Below, piece after piece: positions 17,179 to 26,513 of a stretch of 64,000 bases of DNA. The position numbers and the translations under genes are program-made. The stretch is from Mongoliitalea daihaiensis. GTDB lineage: Bacteria > Bacteroidota > Bacteroidia > Cytophagales > Cyclobacteriaceae. The stretch covers positions 747,501-811,500 of the forward strand of contig NZ_CP063779.1 in NCBI RefSeq assembly GCF_021596945.1, given 5' to 3'. How positions within the stretch are numbered: position 1 is the first letter of the stretch; every line of letters begins with the position of its first letter. A model generated the notes under the pieces. That model did not search any database. It saw nothing but the letters and a program-made list of their open reading frames with translations, and had not been told where the DNA came from.

Positions 17179-19611
17179 ATGAAATCTATTTATCTAACAG
17201 TTTCCTGCATTTTTTTCTTTTTTCAAACCATTGCTTATGCTCAGGATGTAACAGTCAAAGGCCGTGTAATCAATGCAGAGACTTCGGAAGTACTGGAGTT
17301 TGCCAATGTCGCTATTCTTTCTCCCCAAGACTCCAGTTTGATCAAAGGTGCTGTCAGTGAGTTGGATGGTACTTTTTCCCTATTGTTGCCTCAAGGATCT
17401 TATTTACTTCGGGTAAACTTTATCGGCTATGAAAATTACTTCAGAAGTTTCCAGATCGGAGACCGTAATCCCTACAATTTAGGTAACATTCGAGTCAGAC
17501 CTGCTGCAACAGACCTTGGAGAGGTAGTGGTGGAAGGAGTGGCTTCAATCTTCGAAAGTGATATCGACAAACGCACATACAATGTTGAAAACAGCATAGT
17601 GGCAGAAGGTGCAACGGCAGCAGAATTATTAAGCACACTTCCTTCTATTCAAGTAGATGAACAAGGAGGCATTTCCATGCGCGGAAGTGGTGAGGTGATG
17701 ATTTTCATCAATGGAAGGCCTTCAAATTTGGGAGGCGGAGATATGGAAAGCATTCTTTCTCAGTTCCCAGCCAATAGCATCAAGTCAGTTGAGCTGATCA
17801 CCAATCCCTCCTCCCGATACGATGCCGCTGGTGTAGGAGGTATCATCAATATCATTTTGAAACAAAATCAAAACTTGGGCTTCAATGGTCAGGTAAATGC
17901 CTCGGTGGGTACCCGAGATAAATACCAAGTTGGAACCAACCTCAACTATGCTACTGAAAAAGTGAATTATTTTTTCTCCTTAAATGCACAAGACCGTCAA
18001 TTATTTAGAGAAGCCGAAGGTTTTCGAGAAAACTTTATTCCGGGAGTTTCCCGATTCTTGGATCAGGATGATTTTGAATTATCGAGGAGAAGAAGTGCTT
18101 TTATGCGTACTGGTTTTGATTACAATGTGAGGGATAACATGGTTTTGGGCTTTTATGCCCAAGGTAATACGAGCGATGGAAGAGAAACTGAAGAAACTAA
18201 TCAGCGAAGCTTGAATCAGCTTTCAGCCATTGATTCCATTTTTGTAAGGGATAGGGCTCAGCAGCAGCTAGGCAGAAATTTTGAAACTGGATTAAACTAC
18301 ACTTGGAATATCGATAGTGTGGGACAACGCCTTTACTCTTCTGCTTCCATAGCATGGGATAGCAGAACACAATCTACCGGTACAGACCAAACTTTTTTCA
18401 ATTCTATTAATGAACTTATTCCTGCCAATGGCCTAAATCAGCTTGAGGATATGACACGAGAAAGTCGCTTGGCTATCCTTCAGCTTGACTATGAAAAGCC
18501 TATAGGTAAAAACGGAAAACTGGAAACCGGTTTAAAAGGAACTTTCAGTAATTGGGAAAGAGGGCAGGCCTTTGCCCAAGGAGATATTGGCAATAACTTT
18601 CAGCCATCTCAAATTGATTCATTGAGTGACACATTTTCATTTACAGAAAATGTATATGCCTCATACTTTATTTTCAAAAACCGTATTAACAAATTTGGAT
18701 ATCAAGTTGGTGCTAGAGCTGAATATACACAAACAGAAGGAAATTTATTTAGCAACGGAGAGCGATATGTCAATGATTATTTTAACATCTTCCCGAGCGT
18801 CTATACTAGCTATAAATTGGGTGAGGAAGAAGAGATTTCTGCCAATTACAGCCGACGAATTTCCCGACCAGGGATATGGGCACTTTCTCCAATCCTCAAC
18901 CTAAGAGACCAGCTAAACTTTAGTGTGGGTAACCCTCTATTACAACCGGAATTTACGGATAGCTACGAAGTGGGCTATATGAAGGGCTTCAAAAGTTATC
19001 TATTGAATGCTACGGTCTACCATCGCTACAGTACGGATATTCAGACAAGAATCGTCACTTTATTGGATAATAATATTACCATCCAAAGCCGTGAAAACGC
19101 AGATATCCGAAGAAGCACAGGTTTTGAATTGGTCAATCAATTTGAATTTACTAGTTGGTGGAATGTAGCACTTACCGGTAATTTCTTCTATTCAGAGATT
19201 TTTGGAGCCAACCTAGGCGAAGGATTCAACAACTCCAATTTTAGCTGGACAGTTAACATGCTTTCTACAATGTCTATTCCTAATCTTTTTTCCGTGCAGA
19301 TTCAAGGAGACTATCGAGGGCCAATTGTTCTTCCTCAGGGACAGATTGAACCTTTGTGGGGCATCAATCTAGGGATTAAGCGTGATGTACTGAATAAAAA
19401 GGGAACTATCAGTGTGAATGTATCGGATATTTTTGATACCAGAATATTCCGCATCACCACCAATGACAGCCGATTTGATTTAAACCGAATGTTTAACCGA
19501 GAGACAAGAATCGGAACGGTTGCTTTCACTTACCGATTTGGTGGCTTTAAAGACAGAAATGGCAATCGTGAACGTGGGGGCAGAGATATGGGAGAGGATA
19601 TGGATTTTTGA
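17179..19611 (+). CDS. Outer-membrane beta-barrel receptor, TonB-dependent-like
   Basis: An 810-residue outer-membrane protein. A signal peptide (about 1-22, ending IAYAQ) precedes a carboxypeptidase-regulatory-like beta domain (about 24-105), a plug-like domain (AAELLSTLPSIQVDEQGGIS, VMIFINGRPSNLGG, SRYDAAGVGGIINIILKQ) and a long barrel of the OMP_b-brl_3 type ending in a Gly/Arg-rich tail. Unlike SusC proteins it lacks a SusD partner. The two-component operon is divergent and 275 bp away. ATG at 17179 places the signal peptide at the start; the substrate cannot be told from sequence. Confidence 0.88.
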   Translation: MKSIYLTVSCIFFFFQTIAYAQDVTVKGRVINAETSEVLEFANVAILSPQDSSLIKGAVSELDGTFSLLLPQGSYLLRVNFIGYENYFRSFQIGDRNPYNLGNIRVRPAATDLGEVVVEGVASIFESDIDKRTYNVENSIVAEGATAAELLSTLPSIQVDEQGGISMRGSGEVMIFINGRPSNLGGGDMESILSQFPANSIKSVELITNPSSRYDAAGVGGIINIILKQNQNLGFNGQVNASVGTRDKYQVGTNLNYATEKVNYFFSLNAQDRQLFREAEGFRENFIPGVSRFLDQDDFELSRRRSAFMRTGFDYNVRDNMVLGFYAQGNTSDGRETEETNQRSLNQLSAIDSIFVRDRAQQQLGRNFETGLNYTWNIDSVGQRLYSSASIAWDSRTQSTGTDQTFFNSINELIPANGLNQLEDMTRESRLAILQLDYEKPIGKNGKLETGLKGTFSNWERGQAFAQGDIGNNFQPSQIDSLSDTFSFTENVYASYFIFKNRINKFGYQVGARAEYTQTEGNLFSNGERYVNDYFNIFPSVYTSYKLGEEEEISANYSRRISRPGIWALSPILNLRDQLNFSVGNPLLQPEFTDSYEVGYMKGFKSYLLNATVYHRYSTDIQTRIVTLLDNNITIQSRENADIRRSTGFELVNQFEFTSWWNVALTGNFFYSEIFGANLGEGFNNSNFSWTVNMLSTMSIPNLFSVQIQGDYRGPIVLPQGQIEPLWGINLGIKRDVLNKKGTISVNVSDIFDTRIFRITTNDSRFDLNRMFNRETRIGTVAFTYRFGGFKDRNGNRERGGRDMGEDMDF

Positions 19612-19644
19612 GTAAACAACTGATAGATAGCAAGTTGCCAGTGG

Positions 19645-19677
19645 CTACCAAAAGGAAAAGTCAATTCCTTTTGGTAG
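19645..19677. terminator. Hairpin after the receptor gene
   Basis: CTACCAAAAGGAA (19645-19657) pairs perfectly with TTCCTTTTGGTAG (19665-19677) across a 7-base loop. There is no T run directly after, so it may act as a transcript end or stabiliser between convergent genes. Confidence 0.6.
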
Positions 19678-19709
19678 TTGATCAGAAATCTTATTCCAAA
19701 AAAAGCATA

Positions 19710-20174
19710 TCAATTTTTCAACAGCTTCTCATAGTCATACTTATCATATTCCTTTAAATCCTCTTTCCTTAATTTGGCCAATTCATTTTTGACTTGAATT
19801 CTATACCAATACTCAGGTTTTGTACGAGAAAAAGAACTGATTTTAAGAACAACTTCCGGGTTCAATCTTCTTTTACCCGTTAGGTATTTATGGAGATTGC
19901 TATCTTTCATTCCAAAATAACTAGCGAGATCTTTCTTGGTGATTCCGAAAACTTTCAGATACAATTTCACAAAATCTAAAATATCAAGAATTTCATCTTC
20001 ACAAATCTCATCTTTTTCAATATAATCCTCCAGCTTATACTGAATTGCAAGCAACTTATTCCTGATTTTTCGTTCATCGGATTGACCTTCGCTATGTTTC
20101 TTAACAAACTCGTTTAGCTTACCAATTTTTTCATCATTCCAGATATCCGCAGGCAAAATTTCTTTATTTTTCAT
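19710..20174 (-). CDS. HTH antitoxin-like regulator
   Basis: A 154-residue protein with a C-terminal helix-turn-helix resembling HigA/XRE regulators: GITKKDLASYFGMKDSNLHK and YLTGKRRLNPEVVLKISSF (about 90-128), followed by a KPEYWYRIQVKNEL helix like that of HigA antitoxins. The N-terminal half is charged and helical and may bind the partner. It starts 6 bp after the end of the GNAT-like gene, so the two are one operon with the putative toxin first. It looks intact, whereas the partner is interrupted. Autoregulation is expected for such a pair but no operator is obvious. Confidence 0.75.
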   Translation of the reverse strand: MKNKEILPADIWNDEKIGKLNEFVKKHSEGQSDERKIRNKLLAIQYKLEDYIEKDEICEDEILDILDFVKLYLKVFGITKKDLASYFGMKDSNLHKYLTGKRRLNPEVVLKISSFSRTKPEYWYRIQVKNELAKLRKEDLKEYDKYDYEKLLKN

Positions 20175-20180
20175 AACTGG

Positions 20181-20687
20181 TTATCTTAAGAATTCATGTA
20201 TCAATTTTTCACTTCCTTCGGGTAATATTATCATTGTTGTAGTATGATCTAATCTAACAGCTCCATATTTCTGACTATACAGATTCATCAACTTTCGCTC
20301 GTCTTCCTCGGACTCTTCCAACACGTCAAATGCTAGATATCCTTCTTTTCCTTTAATAAAGCTCTGCCGGCAAGCAAAAGCTATTAAACATCCTGCTACC
20401 CTATAATATTTCTTTTTTTCTCCCCTATTATGAGGAGCGACCTCAACAAAGGCCATGTAAACTTCATAATGTCTTTGAACATTAATTATCAGACACCCCT
20501 CTATTATTTCTGGAGATTGGATAGTGGTTAAGGCTTAGGTCTCAAAACCTTTTTTCAATGAATGTTTACTGAAATTGAATCTCCAACCTTCGGTTAAAGA
20601 AGGTAGCTTGGACTTGTTTTTTGTCACTAGCCCAATTTTAGATTTAATCCGCGAGTTGGTCGAAACATCTAAAATTTCTACATTCAT
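20181..20687 (-). pseudogene. GNAT-like toxin-type gene with a nonsense codon
   Basis: A single frame runs from ATG at 20687 to the stop at 20181, 168 sense positions long, broken only by TAA at 20537-20535 (codon 51). Before it: MNVEILDVSTNSRIKSKIGL and ...FSKHSLKKGFET; after it: ALTTIQSPEIIEGCLIINV, then AGCLIAFACRQSFIKGKEGY and KLMNLYSQKYGAV. The order of strands and the Q/K-rich helix fit a GNAT fold like Bacteroidota N-acetyltransferase-type proteins that pair with HTH genes. The ancestral codon was probably TAT or TAC. Restart at ATG 20456 would give a 91-residue C-terminal half. Toxin function is inferred from the neighbour, not shown. Confidence 0.7.
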
Positions 20688-20816
20688 GGAAATTGTTGCT
20701 ATTAGTTAAATATACGAATAATTATACAAATCGTATAATCGAATTCTACGCTCATCGCAATTTATTTTCTACGATTGCACCACCTCCCTTTCAAATAAAA
20801 TCGGTAAGTTTCCCTC

Positions 20817-21533
20817 ATGAAACCTTCCCAAACAATCATCCAAGCCTTAGAAGCACTCCGAGACGAGGAAAAAGCCATTTTTCTCCAACGCTTCTTCAAA
20901 ACCGGACCAGGTCAGTATGCGGAAGGGGATGAATTTTGGGGTATTGTCCTTCCAGAGCAACGGAAGATTGTCAAACAGTTTTGGAAAGGTTGCTCGGCAG
21001 AAGACATAGCCATATTACTCAATCATCCTGCACACGAAGTGCGGATGACCGGTGCACTGATACTGGTACAAAAGACACAAAAGAGCAGCTCCGGAGATGA
21101 AATCGAGCGATGGGCTCAGGTCTACTTGGACAACAAAGCTGGCATCAACAATTGGGATTTGGTGGATAATTCGGCCCATCATGTCTTGGGAAGGTGGCTA
21201 TTTGAAAAAACTGACCGCAGTATCTTACAAACACTTTCGGATAGTCCTTCTCTTTGGGATAACAGAATCAGTATCCTAAGTACTTTTTACTTCTTGAAAA
21301 AAGGAGATTTCGAAGATACTTTTTACCTAGCTGAGAAAATGCTGCATCATCCCCATGACTTAATGCACAAAGCCATTGGGTGGATGATAAGAGAAGTGGG
21401 CAAGCGGGACTTTGGAGCTGCTTATGGTTTTCTTGCCAAGCACTATCACACGATGCCACGCACCATGCTTCGCTATGCTATTGAAAAGTTTGATGAACCC
21501 TTACGGAAGGATTTTTTGGAAGGGAGAGTTTAG
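20817..21533 (+). CDS. DNA alkylation repair protein, AlkD-like
   Basis: A 238-residue all-helical HEAT-like protein. AlkD-type glycosylases remove positively charged alkylated bases such as 3-methyladenine and 7-methylguanine. Seen here: FFKTGPGQYAEGDEFWGIVL near 23, HEVRMTGALILVQKTQKS near 75, NNWDLVDNSAHHVLGRWLF near 106 (the WDxxD-type active-site segment), and LMHKAIGWMIREVGKRD near 183. It converges on the ABC-F gene, with the two stop codons abutting at 21533/21534 and no space for a separate terminator. Confidence 0.9.
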   Translation: MKPSQTIIQALEALRDEEKAIFLQRFFKTGPGQYAEGDEFWGIVLPEQRKIVKQFWKGCSAEDIAILLNHPAHEVRMTGALILVQKTQKSSSGDEIERWAQVYLDNKAGINNWDLVDNSAHHVLGRWLFEKTDRSILQTLSDSPSLWDNRISILSTFYFLKKGDFEDTFYLAEKMLHHPHDLMHKAIGWMIREVGKRDFGAAYGFLAKHYHTMPRTMLRYAIEKFDEPLRKDFLEGRV

Positions 21534-23426
21534 CTAACCTATCCCCTCCAATTCACTCAATTCCAGCCAACGCAATTCCAACAATTCTGCCTCATCCTCT
21601 ATTTCTTTGATTCTTGTAGAAATCGATAAAATCTCCTCATGATTTCCTGACACAGCGGATAATTTATCCATCAAACTTGTCTTTTCAGCCTGTATGCGCT
21701 CAAGAGTCTGCGAGATGCTTTCAAACTCCTTTTTTTCTTTAAAACTTGCCTTGGCAGTTACTTGCTTCGGGGCTGTTGTTTGTTCAACTTTAACTTCTTT
21801 GGTAGTTTCTACCTCTTTTTTTGAAGATTTCTGCTCCTTTTCCCGCTCTCTAAAATCGGTATAGTTGCCCGGGAAGTCACTGATGACACCTTCTCCCTCG
21901 AAAACAAACAAGTGGTCTACCAATCGATCCATAAAGTATCGATCGTGGGAAACTACTACCAAGCAACCCGGAAAATCATCCAAAAATTCTTCCAAAATAT
22001 TGAGCGTCATGATATCCAAATCATTGGTAGGCTCATCCAAAATTAAGAAATTAGGACTTTTGATCAAAACCATCAAGAGCTGCAATCTTCTTCGCTCTCC
22101 CCCACTCAACTTGGCAACAGGCGTATGTTGTTGCTTCGGTGGAAAACCAAATTTATTCAAAAATTGAGCGATGGTAATGGTACTGCCCCCTGCAACTGTC
22201 ACAACTTCTGCCACTTCTTTGACAATATCTATGAGTCGCTTTTCCTCATCAAAACTATCTTCTTCTTGTCTGTAATACCCGATGACAGTAGTCTGACCGA
22301 TAGCCACTTTGCCTGCATCCGGTTGCCCAAGTCCAGTAATCAAATTCAAAAATGTGGTCTTACCTGCACCATTTGGACCAATGATCCCGATTTTGTCTCC
22401 TTTTTTGAAGACATAGTTAAAGTCCTCGATAACAGTTTTAGTATCAAATGACTTCTTTAATTTTTCTATTTCAATGATTTTATTTCCCAAGCGCTGGGTA
22501 GTCACATTTAATTCAATCTCCCGTTCCTCTCTTTTTCTGAAGGCCTTCTCTTTGGTCTCTTCAAAAGCATCCACACGGTATTTAGCTTTGGTACCTCTTG
22601 CTTTGGGCTGTCTTCGGATCCAGTCTAATTCTTTTTTGTACAAACTTTTGGCCTTTTCTTGTTCAGTAGCTTCGATTTCTCTCCGCTCGGCCTTTTTTTC
22701 CAAAAAGTAGGAGTAATTTCCTTGATAGCGGTAGATACCGCCATTATCCAACTCCAAAATCTGATTGGTCACTTTTTCCAAAAAATAACGATCGTGCGTC
22801 ACCATCAGCAGCGCCAGATTAGCTTTGGCCAAGTAGTCTTCCAACCACTCAATCGTCTCTAAATCCAAGTGATTGGTCGGCTCATCCAATAACAATAAAT
22901 CGGGCTTTTCAAAAATGGCTTTAGCGAGCGCTACACGCTTACGCTGCCCTCCACTCAAATTGCCTACGGGTAAATCCGTATCATGTAAACCTAATCTTCC
23001 CAAGATTTCCTTGATCTGATGTTCAAAATCCCAAGCTTGATAGCTATCCATCAATTCAAAAAGCTTTTGGAGCTCGTCCCCATTGTCGATACCCGCCTCA
23101 GCATCGATCATGGCTTTGTGATAGCGTTCAATGACTTTCAGCACTTCGTTGCTACTTCCATCAAAGATCGTCTGGTAAATGCTTAAGCTTCCTTCAAACA
23201 CTGGATTTTGATGCACATAAGAAACTTTGACTTGTTGATTAACTGCCACGCTTCCTTCGTCAGGTACTTCAATACCCATGATGATACGCATCAGAGTGGA
23301 TTTTCCAGCTCCATTAACCCCTACGAGGGCTACTTTTTGACCTTGGTCAATACCAAAGGAAATTTTTTGAAAAAGTTTACGTTCGCCAAAAGATTTACTC
23401 AGGCCTTCTACTGATAGATAATTCAT
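21534..23426 (-). CDS. ABC-F family ATPase, Uup-like
   Basis: A 630-residue soluble protein with two ABC domains and no membrane helices. First domain: Walker A GVNGAGKSTLM near 36, signature LSGGQRKRVALAKA, Walker B LLLLDEPTNHLD. Second domain: GPNGAGKTTFL near 350, LSGGERRRLQLL, FLILDEPTNDLD. The linker is Arg/Lys/Glu-rich, and the last 100 residues form the coiled-coil C-terminal domain typical of Uup-type ABC-F proteins, which act on ribosomes or branched DNA rather than in transport. The tail ELEELRWLELSELEG-type Glu-rich end fits the coiled coil. Confidence 0.92.
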   Translation of the reverse strand: MNYLSVEGLSKSFGERKLFQKISFGIDQGQKVALVGVNGAGKSTLMRIIMGIEVPDEGSVAVNQQVKVSYVHQNPVFEGSLSIYQTIFDGSSNEVLKVIERYHKAMIDAEAGIDNGDELQKLFELMDSYQAWDFEHQIKEILGRLGLHDTDLPVGNLSGGQRKRVALAKAIFEKPDLLLLDEPTNHLDLETIEWLEDYLAKANLALLMVTHDRYFLEKVTNQILELDNGGIYRYQGNYSYFLEKKAERREIEATEQEKAKSLYKKELDWIRRQPKARGTKAKYRVDAFEETKEKAFRKREEREIELNVTTQRLGNKIIEIEKLKKSFDTKTVIEDFNYVFKKGDKIGIIGPNGAGKTTFLNLITGLGQPDAGKVAIGQTTVIGYYRQEEDSFDEEKRLIDIVKEVAEVVTVAGGSTITIAQFLNKFGFPPKQQHTPVAKLSGGERRRLQLLMVLIKSPNFLILDEPTNDLDIMTLNILEEFLDDFPGCLVVVSHDRYFMDRLVDHLFVFEGEGVISDFPGNYTDFREREKEQKSSKKEVETTKEVKVEQTTAPKQVTAKASFKEKKEFESISQTLERIQAEKTSLMDKLSAVSGNHEEILSISTRIKEIEDEAELLELRWLELSELEGIG

Positions 23427-23462
23427 ACCACAAAGATAGGCAGGAAGTAGAAGATTTTTGCC

Positions 23463-23777
23463 TTACTTTCCTAAAAGGGTCTTGATTCCTTCTAAAATAT
23501 GTTTGATCCCTTCCTTAAAATGCTCAGAAGACTCGTTGATTTGAGGTTCGTATTCCGTCTTTTTTTCCTGATAGAGCTTCTCCAGCTTTTCTTTACCTTT
23601 TTCAAACTCCGCCTCCAAGGTTGTTTTCTTCTCCCGCAACTCTGAGATCTTCTTCTCTATTTCTTCTTTGGCTTCTCCGCCTACTTCTGTACCTTTTTCA
23701 ATTAATTCTTCTATTTTAGTACAAATATCTTTGAGCAGTGTCTCCACTTCCTCAAAGCCTGTTTTTCTTTGTTCCAT
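23463..23777 (-). CDS. Small coiled-coil protein
   Basis: A 104-residue highly charged protein, MEQRKTGFEEVETLLKDICT onward, almost entirely helical with Glu/Lys heptads (KEEIEKKISELREKKTTLEA and so on). No signal peptide or membrane segment is seen in this version. A longer frame from 23972 would overlap the divergent gene on the other strand, so I prefer ATG at 23777. It resembles short Bacteroidota coiled-coil or YtxH-like proteins, but function is unknown. The next gene starts only 19 bp away in the opposite direction. Confidence 0.72.
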   Translation of the reverse strand: MEQRKTGFEEVETLLKDICTKIEELIEKGTEVGGEAKEEIEKKISELREKKTTLEAEFEKGKEKLEKLYQEKKTEYEPQINESSEHFKEGIKHILEGIKTLLGK

Positions 23778-23796
23778 ATTCCTTGACCTTATCCAA

Positions 23797-24459
23797 ATGA
23801 TTAACAAGATACTAAGTAAGCTTGAAACTACCAGTAAATTGAAGTATGAATTGTATAGCAGTACGAGAAATTTGTTCCTCGATTTGGAACGGGTAGCCCA
23901 AGAAATTTCCGAAGAACTAAGAGCCAATGCTCCAGATTTGGGTGAATTACGCATCGGGGTCAAACGTATCAACGATCATGAGTTTTTATTTCAAATCGGA
24001 GGAGATACACTTGTTTTTATCCTTCAAAGCAATATCAGCAGGCTATCTGACGACTCTTATTTAAGCAAATCCAAGTACCTGCGAAGTGATGAAGAACTAA
24101 AATACTTTGGCCAGATTTTGATTTATAATTTTTTGAGCGATACGATTGTCTACAATCGATTGGATGATGCAGGGTATTTAATTGGAAGATTGCTTCTAAA
24201 TAAAGAACAAAAATTCTTTTTTGAGGGTGAACGAAAGATCGTATTCAATTTTCCGGAATTGAAAGACAATCCTGTCACAGAAGAGAAAAAGCGTAGCCTA
24301 ATTGAGCAACTGTTGATGTCAGCCTTGGAAAATGATTTGCTGACACCCGCTTTTCAGGACATCATGATGATTAGTTATCACCAGAAAGTTGAACATACTT
24401 CTAGTATGGGAAGTCCAAAGAAAATCGGCTTTGACCTTTTTGCAAAAGCAAGGGAATGA
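23797..24459 (+). CDS. Conserved hypothetical protein, 220 aa
   Basis: Starts MINKILSKLETTSKLKYELY. Mixed alpha/beta and soluble; likely domain elements are an N-terminal helix pair (about 1-45), a beta region (FLFQIGGDTLVFILQSNISR near 65), IGRLLLNKEQKFFFEGERK near 133, and a C-terminal helix with LIEQLLMSALENDLLTPAFQ. I do not recognise a named family, although it looks like a conserved Cytophagales protein. An in-frame upstream extension would run through the divergent coiled-coil gene and is rejected. The 19-bp gap to that gene means at least one promoter lies inside the other gene. Confidence 0.72.
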   Translation: MINKILSKLETTSKLKYELYSSTRNLFLDLERVAQEISEELRANAPDLGELRIGVKRINDHEFLFQIGGDTLVFILQSNISRLSDDSYLSKSKYLRSDEELKYFGQILIYNFLSDTIVYNRLDDAGYLIGRLLLNKEQKFFFEGERKIVFNFPELKDNPVTEEKKRSLIEQLLMSALENDLLTPAFQDIMMISYHQKVEHTSSMGSPKKIGFDLFAKARE

Positions 24460-24491
24460 AAATCAGCACTTAAATATCTTGTAACCACAGG

Positions 24492-24508
24492 AAAACCTGG
24501 CAGGTTTT
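24492..24508. repeat. Short palindromic repeat, AAACCT-nnC-AGGTTT type
   Basis: AAAACCTG-G-CAGGTTTT, a near-perfect 17-bp palindrome followed by one more T. The core AAACCT-GGC-AGGTTT matches the hairpin inside gldE (55649-55663). It may also act as a weak terminator for the upstream gene. Confidence 0.55.
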
Positions 24509-24575
24509 TAGGCAAGTCAACTGCATGTAAAGCATTTATATCGAACTAAACCTACTAGCTTTTACTACTCCACAA

Positions 24576-26366
24576 TCAATCTTCTATAGTCTCTGGCTGC
24601 TGTGTTTGCTTTTCAAAGAGATCTGCATACACACCTTTGAGCTCAAGAAGTGCATCGTGTGTTCCCTGCTCCACCATTTGGCCATCATCTAATACGATTA
24701 TCTTATCTGCCAGCTTGGCTGAAGATACCCTATGGGAAATAATAATGGAAGTACGTTGCTTCATGATCCGCTTCATTGCAGATAGGATGGAGTTCTCAGT
24801 TTTTGTATCTACGGCGGATAAGCAATCATCCAGCAATAAGATACTTGGCTCTTTGGCGATGGCACGAGCTATAGAAACACGCTGTTTTTGACCTCCAGAA
24901 AGTGTAATTCCCCTTTCTCCCAATTTGGTGTCAAATCCATTGGGAAAATCGATGATATTATTGTACACATCTGCATCTTTGGCCGCTTGCTCCACTATGG
25001 GCAAAGTTACTTCATCCATTCCAAAGGCAATGTTGCTACTAATCGAATCACTGAATAAAAATACATCCTGTGGCACAAAACCTATTTGTTTTCTTAAGGA
25101 TGCTAATTGATATTGCTCAATTGGGCGGTCATCTATACGAATACTACCTTCACTTACATCGTACATACGCATCAGCAAGTATGCAATCGTGGATTTTCCG
25201 GACCCGGTAGTACCGATGATGGCAAGTGACTGCCCTGAATTAATAGTAAATGAAACATTTTTTAGTGCCTGAATGCCTGAATTGGGATAGGTAAAAGACA
25301 CATTTTCAAAAGAAATGTTTCCCGTAATCGGCACTGTCAGACTTTCTACACTTTGAATATCATTTGTTTCATCCAAAAACTCATTAATTCTTGTCTGCGA
25401 AGCTGCTGCTCGTTGGACAATGCTAGTTACCCAACCCAAGGAGGTCACAGGCCACGTCAGCATATTGACGTACAAAATAAACTCCGCAATGACTCCATAC
25501 CCAATTGTCCCTTCAATCACCTGCATGCCTCCAATGTAAACGGTAAGGATAGTACTTATTCCAATCAATGCTAAGATTACTGGATAAAACAATGCCTGCA
25601 CGATCGTTAGGCGTATAGATTTATCTTTGTAATCTACACTTGCTTTGGTGAAATCATTAGAAGAGTCTTCTTCCCGCACAAACGCTTTCAATACTCGTAT
25701 TCCTGAAAAAGCTTCCTGAACAAAAGTACTGAGGCTGGATAGACTACGCTGAATTTTTTCAGAGCGTTCGTTGATGAGGTTGTTGACAAAATAAATACTC
25801 ACAGAAAGGATCGGTAACGGAAGCAGCGAATAAATTGTCAATTCAACATTCACGGAAAGCATGTATCCAATGACCATTGGGAATAAGATCAAGAGATTCA
25901 ATCCATACATGATTGCAGGTCCCAAGTACATGCGTACCCTGCTGACATCTTCAGTGATGCGAGCCATCAAATCACCCGTGCTGTTTCGTCTGTAAAAACT
26001 CAGTGGTAATTGTTGGTAGTGATTGAAAATTTCATTTTTCATGTCATATTCGATCAATCGAGACATGATAATAATTGTTTGGCGGATCAAAAAGAGAAAA
26101 AATCCCCTCAACAATGCCATAACGAGTATCAAAACTCCGAAAATAAGTATGTAATGTAAGTAAGCTGACCTTGCAGGTCCTGACAATTCTAGTCCATCAA
26201 TTACCCTATAAAAGGTAAAGCTCTCTACCACATAATCTATGGCAATCCTGACCAACTGCGCCGGAATAATAACAAAAACATTGGAAATGATAGTAAATAA
26301 GATTCCCAAAAGGAGATATCCCTTATACTTGTATAAATATTTATTGAGGCGCCAGAGTGGTTTCAC
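24576..26366 (-). CDS. ABC exporter, fused permease and ATPase (MsbA-like)
   Basis: A 596-residue half transporter that would work as a homodimer in the inner membrane. Six membrane helices occupy about 18-310 (GYLLLGILFTIISNVFVIIP, LIFGVLILVMALLRGFFLFL and others). The C-terminal ATPase has Walker A GTTGSGKSTIA near 378, signature LSGGQKQRVSIARA near 487 and ILLLDDCLSAVD. The Walker B is followed by Asp-Cys where Glu is usual in fully active sites (LLDDCLS), which suggests reduced hydrolysis at that position. Substrate could be lipid or drug. It is transcribed alone. Confidence 0.9.
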   Translation of the reverse strand: MKPLWRLNKYLYKYKGYLLLGILFTIISNVFVIIPAQLVRIAIDYVVESFTFYRVIDGLELSGPARSAYLHYILIFGVLILVMALLRGFFLFLIRQTIIIMSRLIEYDMKNEIFNHYQQLPLSFYRRNSTGDLMARITEDVSRVRMYLGPAIMYGLNLLILFPMVIGYMLSVNVELTIYSLLPLPILSVSIYFVNNLINERSEKIQRSLSSLSTFVQEAFSGIRVLKAFVREEDSSNDFTKASVDYKDKSIRLTIVQALFYPVILALIGISTILTVYIGGMQVIEGTIGYGVIAEFILYVNMLTWPVTSLGWVTSIVQRAAASQTRINEFLDETNDIQSVESLTVPITGNISFENVSFTYPNSGIQALKNVSFTINSGQSLAIIGTTGSGKSTIAYLLMRMYDVSEGSIRIDDRPIEQYQLASLRKQIGFVPQDVFLFSDSISSNIAFGMDEVTLPIVEQAAKDADVYNNIIDFPNGFDTKLGERGITLSGGQKQRVSIARAIAKEPSILLLDDCLSAVDTKTENSILSAMKRIMKQRTSIIISHRVSSAKLADKIIVLDDGQMVEQGTHDALLELKGVYADLFEKQTQQPETIED

Positions 26367-26444
26367 GAAAGAAAAACTTTAAAATCACTTGATTAGTTTT
26401 AGAATACTCTATTAATTGCATTAGTAAAGCCTGTAGAAAATATA

Positions 26445-26452
26445 TAATTTTG
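26445..26452 (+). promoter_or_regulatory. Promoter -7 element for the dehydrogenase gene
   Basis: TAATTTTG matches the Bacteroidota -7 consensus TAnnTTTG, about 60 bp before the start codon. No TTG sits at the expected distance upstream, so the -33 part is weak. Confidence 0.4.
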
Positions 26453-26513
26453 TGCGGGCAATTTTACCAATCAGCAATCCCAAATATAACGCATTTAAAA
26501 ATTCCTAGTTCAA

